DNA from: Hysterium pulicare CBS 123377
Taxonomy: Eukaryota > Ascomycota > Dothideomycetes > Hysteriales > Hysteriaceae
Assembly: GCA_000467715.1 (NCBI GenBank)
Contig: AJFK01000304.1
Location: forward strand, 1 to 64,000
Length of the DNA: 64,000 bases
Direction: 5' to 3'
Positions 43,929 to 57,039 of the stretch are shown here, piece after piece; the stretch's first letter is position 1, and the number at the start of each line of letters is the position of its first letter. The translations under genes and the position numbers were made by a program. Under the pieces are notes generated by a model, which saw only the letters and a program-made list of their open reading frames with translations, made no database searches and had not been told where the DNA came from.

Positions 43929-45518
43929 GGAAGAGGGTCGCAGACCGCTACAAATGGGTGTAGCGGTACAACTATTCTAGTGACGTTCCTTGCCACTGCT
44001 CAAATAAGATGGAATAGCGTGGCGTAAGATTAGTGTACGTTCAAACTACCTATTCCGTAGCACGACGGGAAATAACAATGAAGTTCGTGTGATAGTGCTG
44101 TTTGAGTACTTCTAGACGGTAGGGCTTTGATTGGTGGTGTGTGGTGTATAATATCAATTACCGCGAGCCGTGTCCTGAGAAACTGGGCTTGGCAAAGCCA
44201 GGAATAATCGGTATGCTGACTGGGACCAAGCCTTTCCTGCTTTTTGTTGGAATGGCCCATTAAACGTGGTGGTAGAGGGTAAAGACGGTCCGTTCAGATG
44301 AAGCAGTCAAATATGAAAGGAATTGGTCGACCCCTCGGCCAACTAAGCAGAAAGTCTAGCCCGGAGACCATGAAGAGATTACGAGAATTAACCAAAAATG
44401 CAATAACTGCAGGGATAGTAATGATGGAATAGAAGCACGACCCAAGCTCCCCAAGCATTCAGAAAGACTCTCAAGTGCACTCGCGCAACCCACGTCCCAC
44501 GGCGACCAGCAGTCAGCTCAGCATGGGGGCGACGGCGTATTCACGTGTGAGAAGGGGACCGATAGAGAGGATTACGAGAGGGGCCTTGGGGAAGTGGAGT
44601 GATTCGAGTGCTGTTCTGCAAGGTAACGTCAAATGCAATATATATCTGCGTGCGTTATCTGAGGTCGGTCTCCGGGAGTAATGCTATGCACGTTGCAAAT
44701 GGATAGAGAAGGTGTACCACAAGGCAAGGAGCGATGAATGAAATTTACCGGTCCAGTCCGATGCAAGCTCTGCCGCAAGAGAGGACGCCGCCTCTTTCAT
44801 ACTAAAGCAGCGCAATTGACGCAATAGGCAGAGGCCAGGTGCTCGTTGGCTGAGGAGACATGCCGGCCACTGCAGCAAACAGTCACTCAGCTGCAGGCTG
44901 TTCAAGCCTAGCCGAAAGTACTGGCAGCCTGCATCTATCCAGAAGTATCAATGCTCTGGCTGCCGATGGGCTGCTACATGCTTGACTTGTGCATGTTTGA
45001 TGGCTGAGGCAGAGAAGGCAGAGGAGAATCGTTGCAATTGATGTTTTTGGGTTGTTCTGGTGGAAGAGCAGCCTGGTGCAGGAGATATCCACAGATCCTC
45101 TCCTCAGTCCGTGATCCGCGTTCGGTAAGAGGCTGGGATTGAAACATCGTGATCCATGTCGGGCAGAAAAGCGATCCGTGGCATGTGAGATGCCATCATA
45201 ATTCACCACAGGACCAGGCCAAATCACCACCAGCAACACTATTACGGCCGATTGCTGGAAGTTGCTGCAGCGGCAAGTCAGAAGTCGTCGGTGGACAGTG
45301 GAACAAGCAATGAATCCGCACCGTTCTTGTTCTTGGCACTTCTCAATTGGAAGCCAAGATTTGCAGCGGAACAACTAAATGCCGAGCACCTCGAATTTCT
45401 CCCACCTCGCACACTCAACCTTCCCTCGCAGCTCGGGTTGCTTAGAGTGAAGCACCGTCAATCGCATGTTGGATGACTTGAACACAAGTACCGTCAATCG
45501 CAGCCACTGACTTACGCT
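43929..45518. other. 1.6-kb gene-free region, LaeA-like / RPF1 divergent
   Basis: Long for a divergent promoter region here. Several frames of 60-160 codons exist but none shows family signal or fungal coding bias that I can see. Confidence 0.4.
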
Positions 45519-46813
45519 ATGGCTGTGCGAGGATCCAACGTGTCCGGCCGCCCAACAAGCGCCTTATTGAAAACCAAGAACAAAGCCAGGCGCCAGGAAC
45601 TATTTATACAACAGAAAAAAACCCGAGATAGTACGAAACGGGATGAGCGGTTCAGACGGAAGCGGGAAGAGGACAAACACCCTGGTCTTAGAGAGGAGAG
45701 GAGAGCGAGAAATGTACCCGTAACCATTGATCAGAAGAGGACTTGGGATGATGTTGAAAGAGACGAGGAGGATGCTCTAGGGCTTGCTATTGACTTAAAT
45801 AAGATCAAGCGGCAGAAGACGGAAGATGCGCAAGAGGCCAATGATCTGGCGGCGCTTCTAGATCGCGAAGAGGCGGAGAGTTCAGAAGACGATGAAGCGG
45901 ACAGCATGTTAGACTCAGAATCGGACGACGACAGCGACGCCGACACCTCCCCGCGAAAACGCAAATCATTCGACCCACCACCACGATCTGTAAGCCCTGC
46001 CTCAACAGCTACAAACCTCGAACTCAGTCCCGACTTCCTGAAGCAAAAGTTCCCGACCCTTTTCGATCCTCCCAAGGAGCCCAAAATCTTGATCACCACT
46101 TCTCTAAATAGTACTCTTCACGAAAAAGCCCTCATTCTGACCTCGCTCTTCCCCAATTCAACCTACATCCGACGATCTTCGCACTATAAAGGCCACGCCT
46201 ATTCCATTCGAGAAGTGGCCAAATTCGCCTCGAACCGCGAATTCACGACCCTCGTAGTCTTAATGGAGGACCAGAAAAAGCCAGCGGGGCTTGATATCAT
46301 CACGCTGCCTTCGGGACCACATTTTCACTTCTCCATTAGCAATTGGCTGGACGCGAAAAAAATACCTGGTCACGGAAATCCTACAGGCCACATTCCCGAG
46401 TTGATACTCTCCAACTTCCGCACACCTCTAGGTCTACTCACTGCTCATCTTTTCAAATCCCTGTATCCGTCTCAGCCCGAACTCGAGGGTCGTACTGTCG
46501 TTACACTAAGCAATTTTCGGGATTACATTTTCGTCCGGAGACATCGGTATGGGTTTCGGGATAAAAGACCAACGGAGAAGAGCGTGGTAGGTACAGATGG
46601 AAAGACAGTGAAGGGAGCTGAGGATATAAGAGCTGGTTTGATGGAGCTCGGACCCAGGTAAGTGAACATCTACTTACGAGATTCAAAATTTAACATGATA
46701 CCAGGTTTACATTGAAGTTGAGGAGGGTAGATAAGGGCATACAGTTCTCAAGTGGACAGGAGTGGGTTTGGAAGGGAAAGGCAGAGAAGGACCGAACAAG
46801 GTTTGCTATGTAA
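45519..46813 (+). CDS. RPF1: Ribosome production factor 1 (Brix domain)
   Basis: Nucleolar protein for 60S maturation and 27S pre-rRNA processing. Exons 45519-46657 and 46705-46813 give 415 aa. A basic N-terminal coil (KARRQELFIQQKKTRDSTKR) with an acidic stretch (about 115-145) precedes the Brix domain, from PKEPKILITTSLNST to VWKGKAEKDRTRFAM. Within it are SNREFTTLVVLMEDQ, LPSGPHFHFSISNW and ELILSNFRTPLG. The second exon adds FTLKLRRVDKGIQF, the last Brix strand, which is lost without splicing. Confidence 0.94.
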
Positions 46814-47196
46814 TGAAACTTGACGCCTGGTCCTTCTACGATACCACAGCCTGTTCCGTGTGTTTTTACTTTCTCCTTCTTCATGTAGATATAGATCCAA
46901 GAAGCGCACTGCACGTACTGGTGTCACCTAGCACGGGAAAACAAAGCCTAAAGAGCTCCCATAATGGCATATTGTACACTCAAAAATGAAACTAGCAGAG
47001 TACCTGGCTTCAAGAACGGAGCAAAGAATCAAAGTTTCCCCCTTGCCCCCTCCCAAGCGCCAAAAAATGCATACAACTCCATTCCATCATGGAGAAAGAA
47101 GAAAACTCCATAGCCAGTGGACTTCGGTTAGTAGACATCCCTTTACATGCGTACTGCCCCAAATCTCTCAGACGCCGGGCATACATCGAAGCTGCT
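46814..47196. other. Intergenic between converging genes
   Basis: 3' ends of RPF1 and CAF1 only. Confidence 0.4.
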
Positions 47197-48896
47197 CTAT
47201 TTCCCTCCATATCTGAATTCCCCAAAAGCACCTCCAGCACCAGGGGTCATTAAGCCGCCATGTCCACCCTGCCCCGGCCCAGGGGTACTCGCCAGTCCTG
47301 CAGGATGGCTTGTCGGTGTACTCGGCCCATCGCCCCTATGCTGTCCTGCTGTAGCCCCGGAGTGGAACCCCATCAAGCTCTGCCCATTCATTCCCTGATA
47401 GCCACTAGTCAGACTCTGGGCACCTTGCGCTGCAAGGACGGCGGCCTGGGCGGAAGCAGATGCGGGAGGGCCAACGCCAGTCAGACCCCACATCTGACCG
47501 TTCATTTCGTTCGGAATCGAGTTATCAAAGATTTTCTTGCGAAGTTCCCAGAAAACGGTCCCTGTGAGCCAAGCATCGGAACCAGCGGAATGTTGGGCGC
47601 CAACGCGCTGGCAACCGAGTTCATCTGCGAGATCCTGGAGACCGGACTTCGTGCCTAGGTTGTTGAGAATTGTTGTAGCTGTCGAACCGATTGCGCCGCG
47701 GCGGACCAGACCGTTCGCATGGCGCCAGAGGAACTTGACATCTAAGAGGCGGGGGAAGAAGATTTGCACGAGCTCACGGTATGAGTCTTCGTCTTCCGGA
47801 AGCGGCTTCGAACTTAGCATTTTGACGAGGTAGGCGAAGTCGTAGCCGGAGTGGAAGGAGATCCAGTTTACATCCGTGTTTAGCGTGAGACCAGAGGTGA
47901 TGAGTAGGGAGCCGAATTCTTCGGGATCGATGCCTTGCGCAGCATGTTTTTCGAAATCAGCGCCGCATTTCTTCAGCATCTGAATAGATTCCTCGTTGTA
48001 CATGTCGTCTTCAAGGGAGAATTGGAAGTTGAAGGTCCATGTGCAAGGGCACATTATTATGTTACTGGCATACTGATGTGAAGATTTTGGGAGGTAACCG
48101 AGCGTGGATGTATCTAAGTGTTGAGGCGGAACATCACCGGTTACAGAAAACAGGGTGACGCCGAGCTGGATGATTTTGAGGAGGTCGACATTGCATCGTA
48201 CGGTTTGGTAATGATAAGACGCCTTGGTTGGAAATTCCCCCATGGGACGGGCGACAATACCGGGGAACTCGGTGTCCTAGAGATACAGTTTAGCAGGGTT
48301 CTGGGCCGAAGTGCGGACTCTGCTAGCTGCTTGGGATTGTCTTTACTTGTCTTCGATCTCCTCCATTTCTTGTGTTCTTTCCCTAGTCTCAGCTAACAGA
48401 TGTCCAACGATTAGGCGTTTCAAAAGCACATGACACTCACCATACTGACGTATGGATATTGATCCACCAAAGACCGCAATACATCCATCTCTTGGTGCAG
48501 GTTTCCCCGCCATACTTCTCGTATCCGCTGCCCCATGCCCTTTGCGCCATCCTGCACTCTCCCCATGGCGGCCTCCTGCTGTAGCTGAGCTCCATGCGCA
48601 AACCGCATCTGCGCCTCGTGGCTGGCTAATCCGGTTCCCCCTCCTGCGGCGCCCAATCCACCAGCTCCTAGGCCTCCGCCTCCTAGTCCGGCCCCCAAGG
48701 CATTGCTCTGGAAATTGTTCTGGTTGTGGCCGAACAGGTTAAGGCTGTGAGCTGGATTGGCGCCGCCGAAGCCGGGATGCTGAAGATTCTGCTGGTGCTG
48801 TTGGAGATGAGGTTGCTGGTGTAGGGGGTGGTTGGAAAGATGTGCGAATGGATTCGAGAGGTTGGAGGCCGGAAAGCGGGACACTGTCGGAGGCAT
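47197..48896 (-). CDS. POP2: CCR4-NOT deadenylase subunit CAF1/POP2
   Basis: 3'-5' exoribonuclease that shortens mRNA poly(A) tails within CCR4-NOT. Exons 48441-48896 and 47197-48276 give 511 aa, with a 164-nt intron that is long for this window. The Gln/His/Gly-rich N terminus (about 1-110) precedes RIREVWRGNL and VDQYPYVSMDTEFPGI, where the DxE nuclease residues are made across the splice. Later DEDD-family residues are in NTDVNWISFHSGYDFAYL and in GCQRVGAQHSAGSDAWLT. A Gly/Pro-rich tail follows. The start at 48896 (MPPTVSRFP) is the first in-frame Met; the frame is open further up. Confidence 0.94.
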
Positions 48897-49057
48897 GCTG
48901 GAGTCGTTATCCCAGCTGTGCACGATTCTGGCTTGGGGTGGGAGGGTAACGAGGCGTGGTAGAGGCGTTCATCCGGGTGAGGTCGGATAAATGACGGTTG
49001 GCCGAGAGGATTCGTATGTGCAGACGGAGCGAATGGCGGTCGGGAGGAGAGTAAAGA

Positions 49058-49096
49058 GTGTGGGTGTGGGTGTGGATGTGGATGTGGATGTGGGTG
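49058..49096. repeat. GTGTGG/GATGTG hexanucleotide repeat
   Basis: About six or seven imperfect 6-nt units in the divergent region between CAF1 and the complex I gene. On the minus strand it is a CA-rich tract in the CAF1 leader. Confidence 0.85.
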
Positions 49097-49365
49097 ATGG
49101 GATGTCGAGGTGTTGAGGTGAAGGTCCACGTCCACAGTCGGCCGCGAAAAGAAGAGGGCCGTGCCACCAAATCAGCGTACAAAGGTAGCGACATCAGCGA
49201 CTTCGACGCTGTAACAGCACCCACTGTGCACCTTCACACCACGAAACCCCCTCTCCACATCTGGCATTGCGAGGCCTGCACAGTAAGTCTGACCATCGAT
49301 ACTATTCTCGAGCTTCCCGTTTTGTCTGCAGAGCCATTGCTGATGCATTCCCGCCCAGCACCCCA

Positions 49366-49665
49366 ATGGCACCACGCCCCTCCATCACCGGCTTCGATCC
49401 AAAGAAGTTCGCCGCAGCGTCCGGAAACTCAAAGGGCGACCCGTGGGCAAGAGCGTGCGTCTCGTGTGGCCAGATGCTATGATGCGCTTGGGCTGACTCC
49501 TTCAATAGGGAAGCATGGCGATACACCGGACCCTTCACCCGCTGGAACCGCTTCAAAGGCGCCTTACCTGGCCTCGGCATCGCTACCGTGGCATTTGCAG
49601 GCTATCTAGTTGCTGAGCAGCTGTTCTTGAAAGAGGAGCATGGGCATGGGGAGGAGCATCATTGA
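49366..49665 (+). CDS. NADH:ubiquinone oxidoreductase B12-type subunit (NDUFB3)
   Basis: Small supernumerary membrane-arm subunit of mitochondrial complex I. Exons 49366-49454 and 49509-49665 give 81 aa, so it is easily missed. MAPRPSITGFDPKKFAAASG opens the protein; the join makes WARAEAWRYTGPFTRWNRFK, the family hallmark. One helix follows (GLGIATVAFAGYLVAEQL), then a His/Glu tail (EEHGHGEEHH). A 54-nt GT-AG intron separates the halves. It is divergent from CAF1 across about 470 bp. Confidence 0.92.
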
Positions 49666-50573
49666 GGGCTTCCTCCTCGTAGGCTAGCCATTGGTCATTC
49701 TGGCGTACAGGGTGTTTCATTATCGCTGCTGGGCTGTACATATCTGGGAACATCGAGCAGAAATAATTCAATGCTACTAAGACTCAATTCATATCTATCA
49801 TATCTCTATCAAACAAGAAATCTTATCCCGTCAAGTCTTTGACGTCCTCTTCTTTACAAGATCCTTGCCAAACCAAAAAGATCCTTTTCATTGCGCTGGA
49901 CGAGTCCCTCAATCCAACTTGCAAAGACAGAAATGAGAGATTTGTTGGAACAAGAAACGCGTCAACAGGACGAGGATTAGAGTACGCCAAAACCGATCCT
50001 AATCAGAATTCAATTCATTCGTTCATTCATTTCAATACGACAGGTAGCTCGAAGCCCATTCGACTCTGAAACCGACTCCTGTCCTTCGCAAATATCTCAC
50101 AACCCCAATTCAGCGGAAACCCCAACGACGCAACTGAAAGGGGAAATGCTGGCGGCCGTGATTCGGAGGTAAAACGAGAGACAAAAATCGGATGCATGCA
50201 AGATCCCGTGAAGGACGGGACGTAGAGCACAAGGATCGCCCGAAGCAAGTAAAACGCAGCGCATCCACCCTCGCATAAGTGCAAGAAACTTCTTTGGGGT
50301 CACATTCTTTTTCCAACCATGGACCGGAGTAGTAATCAGATGAAGAAAACGTTGACGATAATGATGCATTGACGAACATATTGTAGATGTTGACCATAAG
50401 CGGTGTCGAAGCCAAAAGGTCATAGATTGGGATATCCAAAGCGAGAAGTACGTACGTCCGACGCCGGTCCCTCGTATCGGGTAGTATCCGCATCGTGGGC
50501 ATAATTTTGATGAAGAGAAGACGAAAACTAGACCGGTCCGGAGGTGTGTCAGGAAAACCTCATGTCAAACAAT
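49666..50573. other. 0.9-kb intergenic between converging genes
   Basis: No gene recognised. It contains the 3' ends of the complex I gene and the PAK gene. Confidence 0.4.
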
Positions 50574-53431
50574 TCAATGGCTACTGCCATTTTTCCTAAA
50601 GTTAAGCAGTTGGGCCAGGCTGTTCAGGCTGCAGCCGCTCTTCAAGAAGTCATGACTCATCAACTCGGACGCACTTGCTCTTGACTTGACGTCTACGCAA
50701 AGGCAGACGGAAAGGAAGGCCTTGAGTTCCTTGGATAACTTGTCAGGCTTCTTGAGACGTGGGGTGCCGTTCGTCGCAATTAGATAGAGAGCCTTGAGTG
50801 GCTCTTCGTTAAGATATGGCGGTTCCGACTCGATCATCTCTATGGCCATGATACCCAGAGACCAGATGTCAACTTTGTTACCGTACTCCTTCTGCTTCAC
50901 GACTTCAGGGGCCATCCAGTATGGTGTACCGACCATGGTCGCGCGTTTGCTGCGCTGCTCGGTGAGCTTGGCGCAGAACCCGAAGTCCGCTACACTTCTG
51001 TTAGATCACGGCCCTGGAAAGGGGACAACCAGCAGTAACATACTAATTTTGACGTTTCCACGGCCATCAAGCAGAACGTTATCACTCTTGATATCACGGT
51101 GTATGATATTCTGATTGTGTAGATGTTCGAGACCCTTGCAGGTCTAATGCCGAGATTAGCTGCAATCTGCATCATGACTTTCGAGAGAAAACTTACCTCC
51201 AGACATATCGTAGCGATTTGATCTTCACTAATAGAAGAGTTATTATCGATGACATCGGTCAATGCACCACCTTCCATGAATTCCATGACCACCCAAAGTT
51301 CGGATTGTTCTTCCTGTAAGAACGCATCAAGGAAGTTGACAATATTGGGATGCTTGCTATCCTTCATGACGATAATTTCATTTACGATCAATTCCTTTCG
51401 TGGTTGGTTGCGGAGATCCATCTGCTTGATGGCAACCTGAGCCCGAGGGCCGTGCTCCTGCAACAGCCTCCGCGCCGTAGGGGAAGTAGCACTCTCACGG
51501 ATTCTGGCAACGTAGACCGATCCAGACGCACCTTGACCGATCTTCTTTTGCTTGTTGTATGAGTCGAGTGGCTTGTCCTTGGAGACCACTTCCCGAAGCT
51601 TGGCCATAACTTCGCTCTCAGACATACTTGACATGCGGACATCCTTGCGGCCGGGTTCTTCTTTCTTGCTGGTCAGCGCCTTCTCAGCCTGCTTCACTGC
51701 GTCATTCGCGGGGGCTCCGGTTGGCTGCTTGGCGGCCACGTTCAAAGGCTTGGGTGCGGTGGCGCCCGGTAGACGAGTCTGCTGCTGGTTATTGCTTCCG
51801 TTAGGAGGACGAGCTTGAGCGGCTTGGGCGTTTGACCCTGGGGGATATCTCGCATTTTGTTGCGGGGGACGCTGACCATTTGAGGTCGGTAGTTTCGAAG
51901 GAGATGTCTTATTGTAGTTGGCGCCATTCTGACTGGTTGGTGCTGATGGAGCAGGTCTTTGAGCGGTCATTTGTCGTAAAGAGCCCGGAGGCTGCTGTCG
52001 AGAAGCACCTGGTGTTGAGGGAGCAGGCCGACTTGGATTGTATCGAGCTTGCTGCCCTGCAGGGCTGGAATCCCTAGAATCATAGCCTCCACCGCCGATT
52101 TCTTGTTGGGCCAATGGCACTTTCGTCTTCGGTAGGGAAGCGTTATACTCAGCTAGTTCTTCCCGTTCTCGTCGTTCTTGCTCCCGTCGCTGTTGGTCGC
52201 GTTCCCGTTGGGCGCGAGCTTCCTCTTCTCGACGCCTACGCCTATCTTCTTCGGCGCGGGCGTCAAACTGACTTTGCTGGTAAGCACTCGCTTGTGAACC
52301 ACCTGGTGTTGAATATCCAGACTGCGGGGGAGTGTTTTGCCGGGACAGACTGTAGCTATCCTTGCGTGCGAATCCGTTAGGTGGTCCAGGGCGGGGAGGA
52401 GCAATAGAAGTTCCACCACTTGGATATCCAAGCTGCTTCTCCGGTCCGCTCGTAACCGGTGGAGTGGGTGTGAGGCTAGGATAGGCGGCAGGATCCTCGG
52501 AACGCTTTACGAGCTTCTCGGTATAAAACTCCAAAACTTCTAGGACGGCTTTGGGATTCTTTGCGTAGTCATCCTTCGTGATGGCAGACGCGGTCAAAAG
52601 TTTCTCCCATTCTACTGGAAGGCCGACGAACGCACCACTCGTAGGATCAAAACCAACATGCACTCGATGCGTGAAGTTCGTTGGATTACTCACTCCACCC
52701 ATACTTGGACATCTCTGGTAGATGTTGTCCATCCAAGAATAGACGTCTTCATCAGTGTCAACTCTACAGGTGATAACTTTGGTAGGGCCGTCGCGTGGGG
52801 GGGAGGACCCTTTGCCCGCATTTATGGCTCGTGTTATCTCAAATGCGAGAGGTACAGCATCTGACCGTTCAATGCCTACGACATCTCGAAGCTGAATCGC
52901 GGATGCCAGCTTCGATGTATTTTGACCCTTGTAAAAGGCTAGCTCAAATTCGCGAAGGACGGCCCATCTGTCCGCCCAAACAAATGATTTGAAAAGACCC
53001 TCGTCTTTCACCTTCAGCAGTCCTTCCTTGATTATCGACGAGGATCCGATGCTTTTCTCCGACTGGGTTCGTGAAAGAAGGGACCCGCTTGAGGAATTGA
53101 AGGAAGCTGGAGACTGTAGGCTGAGGCCAGACATGTTACCTGGTAGCGTACTACTGGTGTTGGGGGTGAGCGCTAGGCGGGGACGGTCGGTAGGAGGTCG
53201 AGGAGCCGGACCAGGATTCATAAACTGATCTCGACTATACATACTGGAAGAAAAGCATCGTTAGTTACATATTTGAGAACGGATCTTAAGAGTGGCGGAT
53301 GAGTTGGCGGGTTTCTATTTAGTCGTCCGGGCATGATTCATGATCGAAAGCTACCTCTGTCCTCCAAGGCATGGGTGGATTTTGGATATAAAAGGACAGA
53401 TGCACAGAACTTACGCTTGATTTGACGCCAT
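50574..53431 (-). CDS. CLA4: PAK-family kinase, Cla4 type (PH-CRIB-kinase)
   Basis: Cdc42/Rac-activated Ser/Thr kinase for polarity and cytokinesis. Exons 53415-53431 (17 nt, MASNQ), 51197-53243, 51044-51143 and 50574-50989 give 859 aa. The PH domain is at about 70-195 ([20 protein letters not shown] to [12 protein letters not shown]). The CRIB is [17 protein letters not shown] long Pro/Gln/Ser linker follows. The kinase starts at [13 protein letters not shown], then VAIKQMDL (Lys), HRDIKSDN (catalytic loop), [10 protein letters not shown] (made by the last splice) and [12 protein letters not shown]. The C terminus [16 protein letters not shown] is typical of Cla4. The PH domain separates it from Ste20, which lacks one. 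Confidence 0.95.
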
Positions 53432-54743
53432 TCTCGTTGTGTGTAGTGCTCCCTATTTAAAAATTATGCGTCTTGTCCACAAGACTTTCGAGTTGCAGAC
53501 CTTGCCGGAGGTCGGGAGGGTGGGGAAGTCGCAGCGGGCAAATCGCGACCGCGCGATGTGAGTGTGGACCAGCAGATATCGTACACAAGCAGCAAAGGCT
53601 GCAGTGGAGTGACTGGCTTAGATCAATTCCCCCGTGAAGCGAGGGCTAGATAGTCAAAGGCCGTGGACGGGGGTTGCGAGGGTCGGGGAAGGGTGAGAGT
53701 TTTCGATGGAAAGTCGTGAGCACAGGTATTGAACAGTCGCAGTCGATAGTGTAGCCAGGCGATCTATGTAGATGCGTCTGGCATGGGAGAGAAAAGGTCC
53801 ACGGTTCCAAGGTTGTGGTGTGGTGGAAGTGGGCAGCGGGTTGGTGTTGAGGGTCAGCCCTCGACTTCGAGTCCTGGCCACTCAAAGAAGCGATAGTTAA
53901 AAGCAGTCGGGCGCTGGACCATCACGTGACAGAGGGCCTCTTTGGTTGCGGGCCAAGGACAAAGGTGCTCGAGTTAGTGCGCGGCGCAGATGGCTCTCAC
54001 AAAGCGATGACGGCGTCGGGGCTGAAGGAAGTCAAAGAAGAGATCACTCGCAGACAGCAATTCGTCCATGGTTGGTGTTTCAAGTGGTGCTAGGGAGCGC
54101 GACATCAACCTTAAGCCAACTGGGCTGGCGCGCCTATGGGCTGGGCGATGGGGCAAAAAGCTTGGGGCGTGCCTCCAGCGTCCAGCCCGCCCTGCCCAGA
54201 GCCTCCCGTCCTGCTTATTTCTCCGTGGCCGATAAGCATCGTCGAGGCAGATCAACCGGGAGCTTCGTTTCAGCGTCGAGGAGCCATTGATTCACCCTCC
54301 TGCTGAAACGCTCACCACCACCACCAAATCTGAGCAGCCGCCGGTCCACACCGTCGTCACTTTCAAAGGAACTAGGCAGCTTTCATTGTCGTTCACCATT
54401 GCTCGTGCCAAACAAGATCCATGGCTTGACACGTTAAACAATCAAAACCTGGCGTCACAACAAAGAAGCGTTTTCGAGGGAATACTTCTTCCAATAGCAT
54501 TGAAACGAGAAAGCGCCAAGCAAACCCTTCTCACATCTTGCTTTTTCCAACTTGCTCTCGCCGTCTAGTGCCATGGCCATTCTCTAAGCACTCTTCGGGG
54601 TCAGAAGAAAACAATGGTGGGTAACCCAAGTGAACATGGGTCGCCGACAGCTTAGAGACATTAGTATGCAGAGTCCGCATGGCACCACGAAGCAGGCGAG
54701 CAAGGCGACAAAGGTTCGGAAGGCTTGCGCGCGCACGCCTCCA
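53432..54743. other. 1.3-kb intergenic region
   Basis: PAK promoter on the left and the antiporter 3' end on the right. A 114-codon + frame at 53946-54290 has no family signal. Confidence 0.4.
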
Positions 54744-56624
54744 TCAGCACTTACCTAACCCCCAAACTCCCAATACATCCCGTCCACCCTCTTTCCCCTT
54801 TTGAGCCTCCAGCATTTTCATTCTTCTCACGAGCAGTCCCACACCAAGTGGTCCAATGATGGTGCACAGCACAATTGCCCACGTCACAATTAGGAATATA
54901 TCAGATTCGCCGCGAGAGGAATGATCTGAAGGCTGTGGAGAAGAGAGAACGCCCTTCGACTCCGCCACGGCCGATATGAGGAATCCGATCTCACCCCGGG
55001 CGGTCATAGCGAAGGCAAGTACAAGTGCTGGGTGAAGGGATAAGGGCTTTGAAGGCCTGGGCGAGGCTTTAGGAGATTGCGATGCTGTCACTTCGGGTGG
55101 GCTTAGTGACGCTGCTGAAGCCGTCATTTCTCCTCGCAGCGAAGAGCTCTGGCTCTGAACTTGCGGTACGGATGTCGGCCTCGACGGGCTCTGCTTCGAT
55201 CCTTTGCCCCAAAGATGACTTAGATGAGGAGGTGAAGGAAGGTTCACTTTCCGACGTATATTCCGTAGCCCAGACGATTTCAAAGGCAAAGACAACTTTA
55301 CAAGCCAGACACCACATATGAGCTTACCAAACACCATGAGGCTGGCATAAACAATGCCTTGCCAGACAATAGCACCGGAGAACATGCGGGTTATTGGTAT
55401 CGAGAAGCCAATGGAGGCGAAGAAGAAAGGCTTTAGAATTCTGGCCACGGGTTGGTGATAATATTTTTTATAGATAAAGGGACCAGTGGTGGCGGCGTGT
55501 TCTATTGACGGATGGCCTAATCCTGTATGGGGGATTGATGGTACTTCTTTTTCTTGTGAAGCTGGGGTAGATTCATTGGGTGGGGCATCAACGATCTCCG
55601 CGTTTTCTGCGGACACTGGCTGTTGTAATTCTTGAAATAAACCCCTAGGGATCGCTGTGTGCTGGTTTTGAGTCGAGCTCACTTCGCTTTTCGTGTTGCA
55701 GGCCGTCACAGTATCCCACCAACTAATACTCGCACCTGCAATGTAGGCCGCAAAGAGTACTGAAGTCCCTGCGTAGCTGGCGGCTGTCACCAGCCCGATC
55801 AAGACTCCAGTATGAAGAGCGAGCGCGGTTTGCTTGAGGGTCAAGACTCTATGCAGTGACCCTGGCGTGTAGCGTTCTCGCCAATGCTTCAATGCTAGTA
55901 ATGTTATGGGTTTGATAACGAACCTGCACACAAGCGGTACTATGAATGCAAATGCAAGAGAGACTAGAATCGGCCTGACAACAGTGGTAGACATGAGATT
56001 TGAGTTGGACTTGTCGCCAAGATTGGAAATGACTTGAATCATTACCAGGCCCACTACATCGTCCATCATGGCTGCACTTGTGAGCACTACGCCAAGTCGA
56101 GTGTTAGTAAGCCCACTTGTATTCAGGACGGTGAATGTGGTTCCCAAACTGGTGGAGCATAGAGCTGCCCCTGCCGCGAATGCTTGCAGAGGTGTTGCGC
56201 CTACAATCGTTTGAAGAGAAAATGAAAGAGCAATTGGAACCGCGATGCCTGTAAGAGCCACAGGCATTGAGAGTAGAAGATTGGCTTTGAATGAGGAGAT
56301 TGAGGCGGAGAGGCCGCCTGTGGAAAAGTCAGCACAAGATGGAGCAGTCGAAGGTATTGAAGCCTAGAGATTACCTTCGTAAACCAGTAAAATCAAACCC
56401 AGGTAGCCCAGTTGCACTACGGCTTCCTCGACGTGAGGAGAAAGCCATCGTGCGCCTGGAGCTCCCCATGCTATACCAACCAGAACCTGTCCGAGCAAGC
56501 CGCAATACAGTGCGCGGTCCAACCACGAATTCACGAGGTTGAGGAGAAGAATGAAAGAAGATAGGACCAGAATACCAGTGATTCCTGGCTCTTCGTACGG
56601 CAATGATGCAGCAGCCTCAGGCAT
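54744..56624 (-). CDS. Cation/proton antiporter (CPA2, Na+/H+ exchanger domain)
   Basis: Membrane exchanger for Na+ or K+ against H+. Exons 56375-56624 and 54744-56317 give 607 aa; the join makes LVYEGGLSASISSFKANLLL. About 11-12 helices are visible. The paired acids of the transport site are in TSAAMMDDVVGLVMI. Other markers are STSLGTTFTVL and MTARGEIGFLISAVAES. A loop of about 70 polar residues follows helix 8, and a second Ser/Pro-rich one sits before the last helices. The start at 56624 gives MPEAAASLPYEEPG and then the first helix. The exact ion and membrane are not assigned. Confidence 0.88.
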
Positions 56625-57039
56625 GATGCCGGCAAGAGCAAGGGACGCGGATGAAGGCAGAAAGGGATGGAGTTATGCCGTCGTCTCTTCCCAGATGACG
56701 GAGGGCTTCATGCGGAGATGCACAAAGCCGTCAGGTTACTGGAGGATGCATCTCGTCGCAACGTCTGGGTTTTCGAAGGCCCTTCCCACGAAGCCACGGG
56801 CCGAAGAAGGTGGCGAGCGGTGGGTGTTGTAGCGTTGGTGTTGACAACCTGACAACCGCCTAAACCCCCGCTACGGCCAGCTCAACCCCCCAATCATCGG
56901 CTGCTCTTTGTTTTGCCCGCCGAAAACACAGCACCCAACCCGCACCCAACGCACCCCGTAGTGTATTCATACATGCATCTTTTACCCCCGATTTTGGTCT
57001 TACAACCTCTCCTGATGAGACACTTCCCCCGAGTTCATC
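56625..57039. promoter_or_regulatory. Divergent promoter region, antiporter / alpha-actinin
   Basis: About 415 bp between divergent start codons. The + frame at 56539-56832 overlaps the antiporter and is its shadow. Confidence 0.45.

Noticed and set aside
48683-49135. Protein with a His-Pro repeat
   Set aside because: It is the translation of the GTGTGG repeat in the CAF1 leader in another frame.
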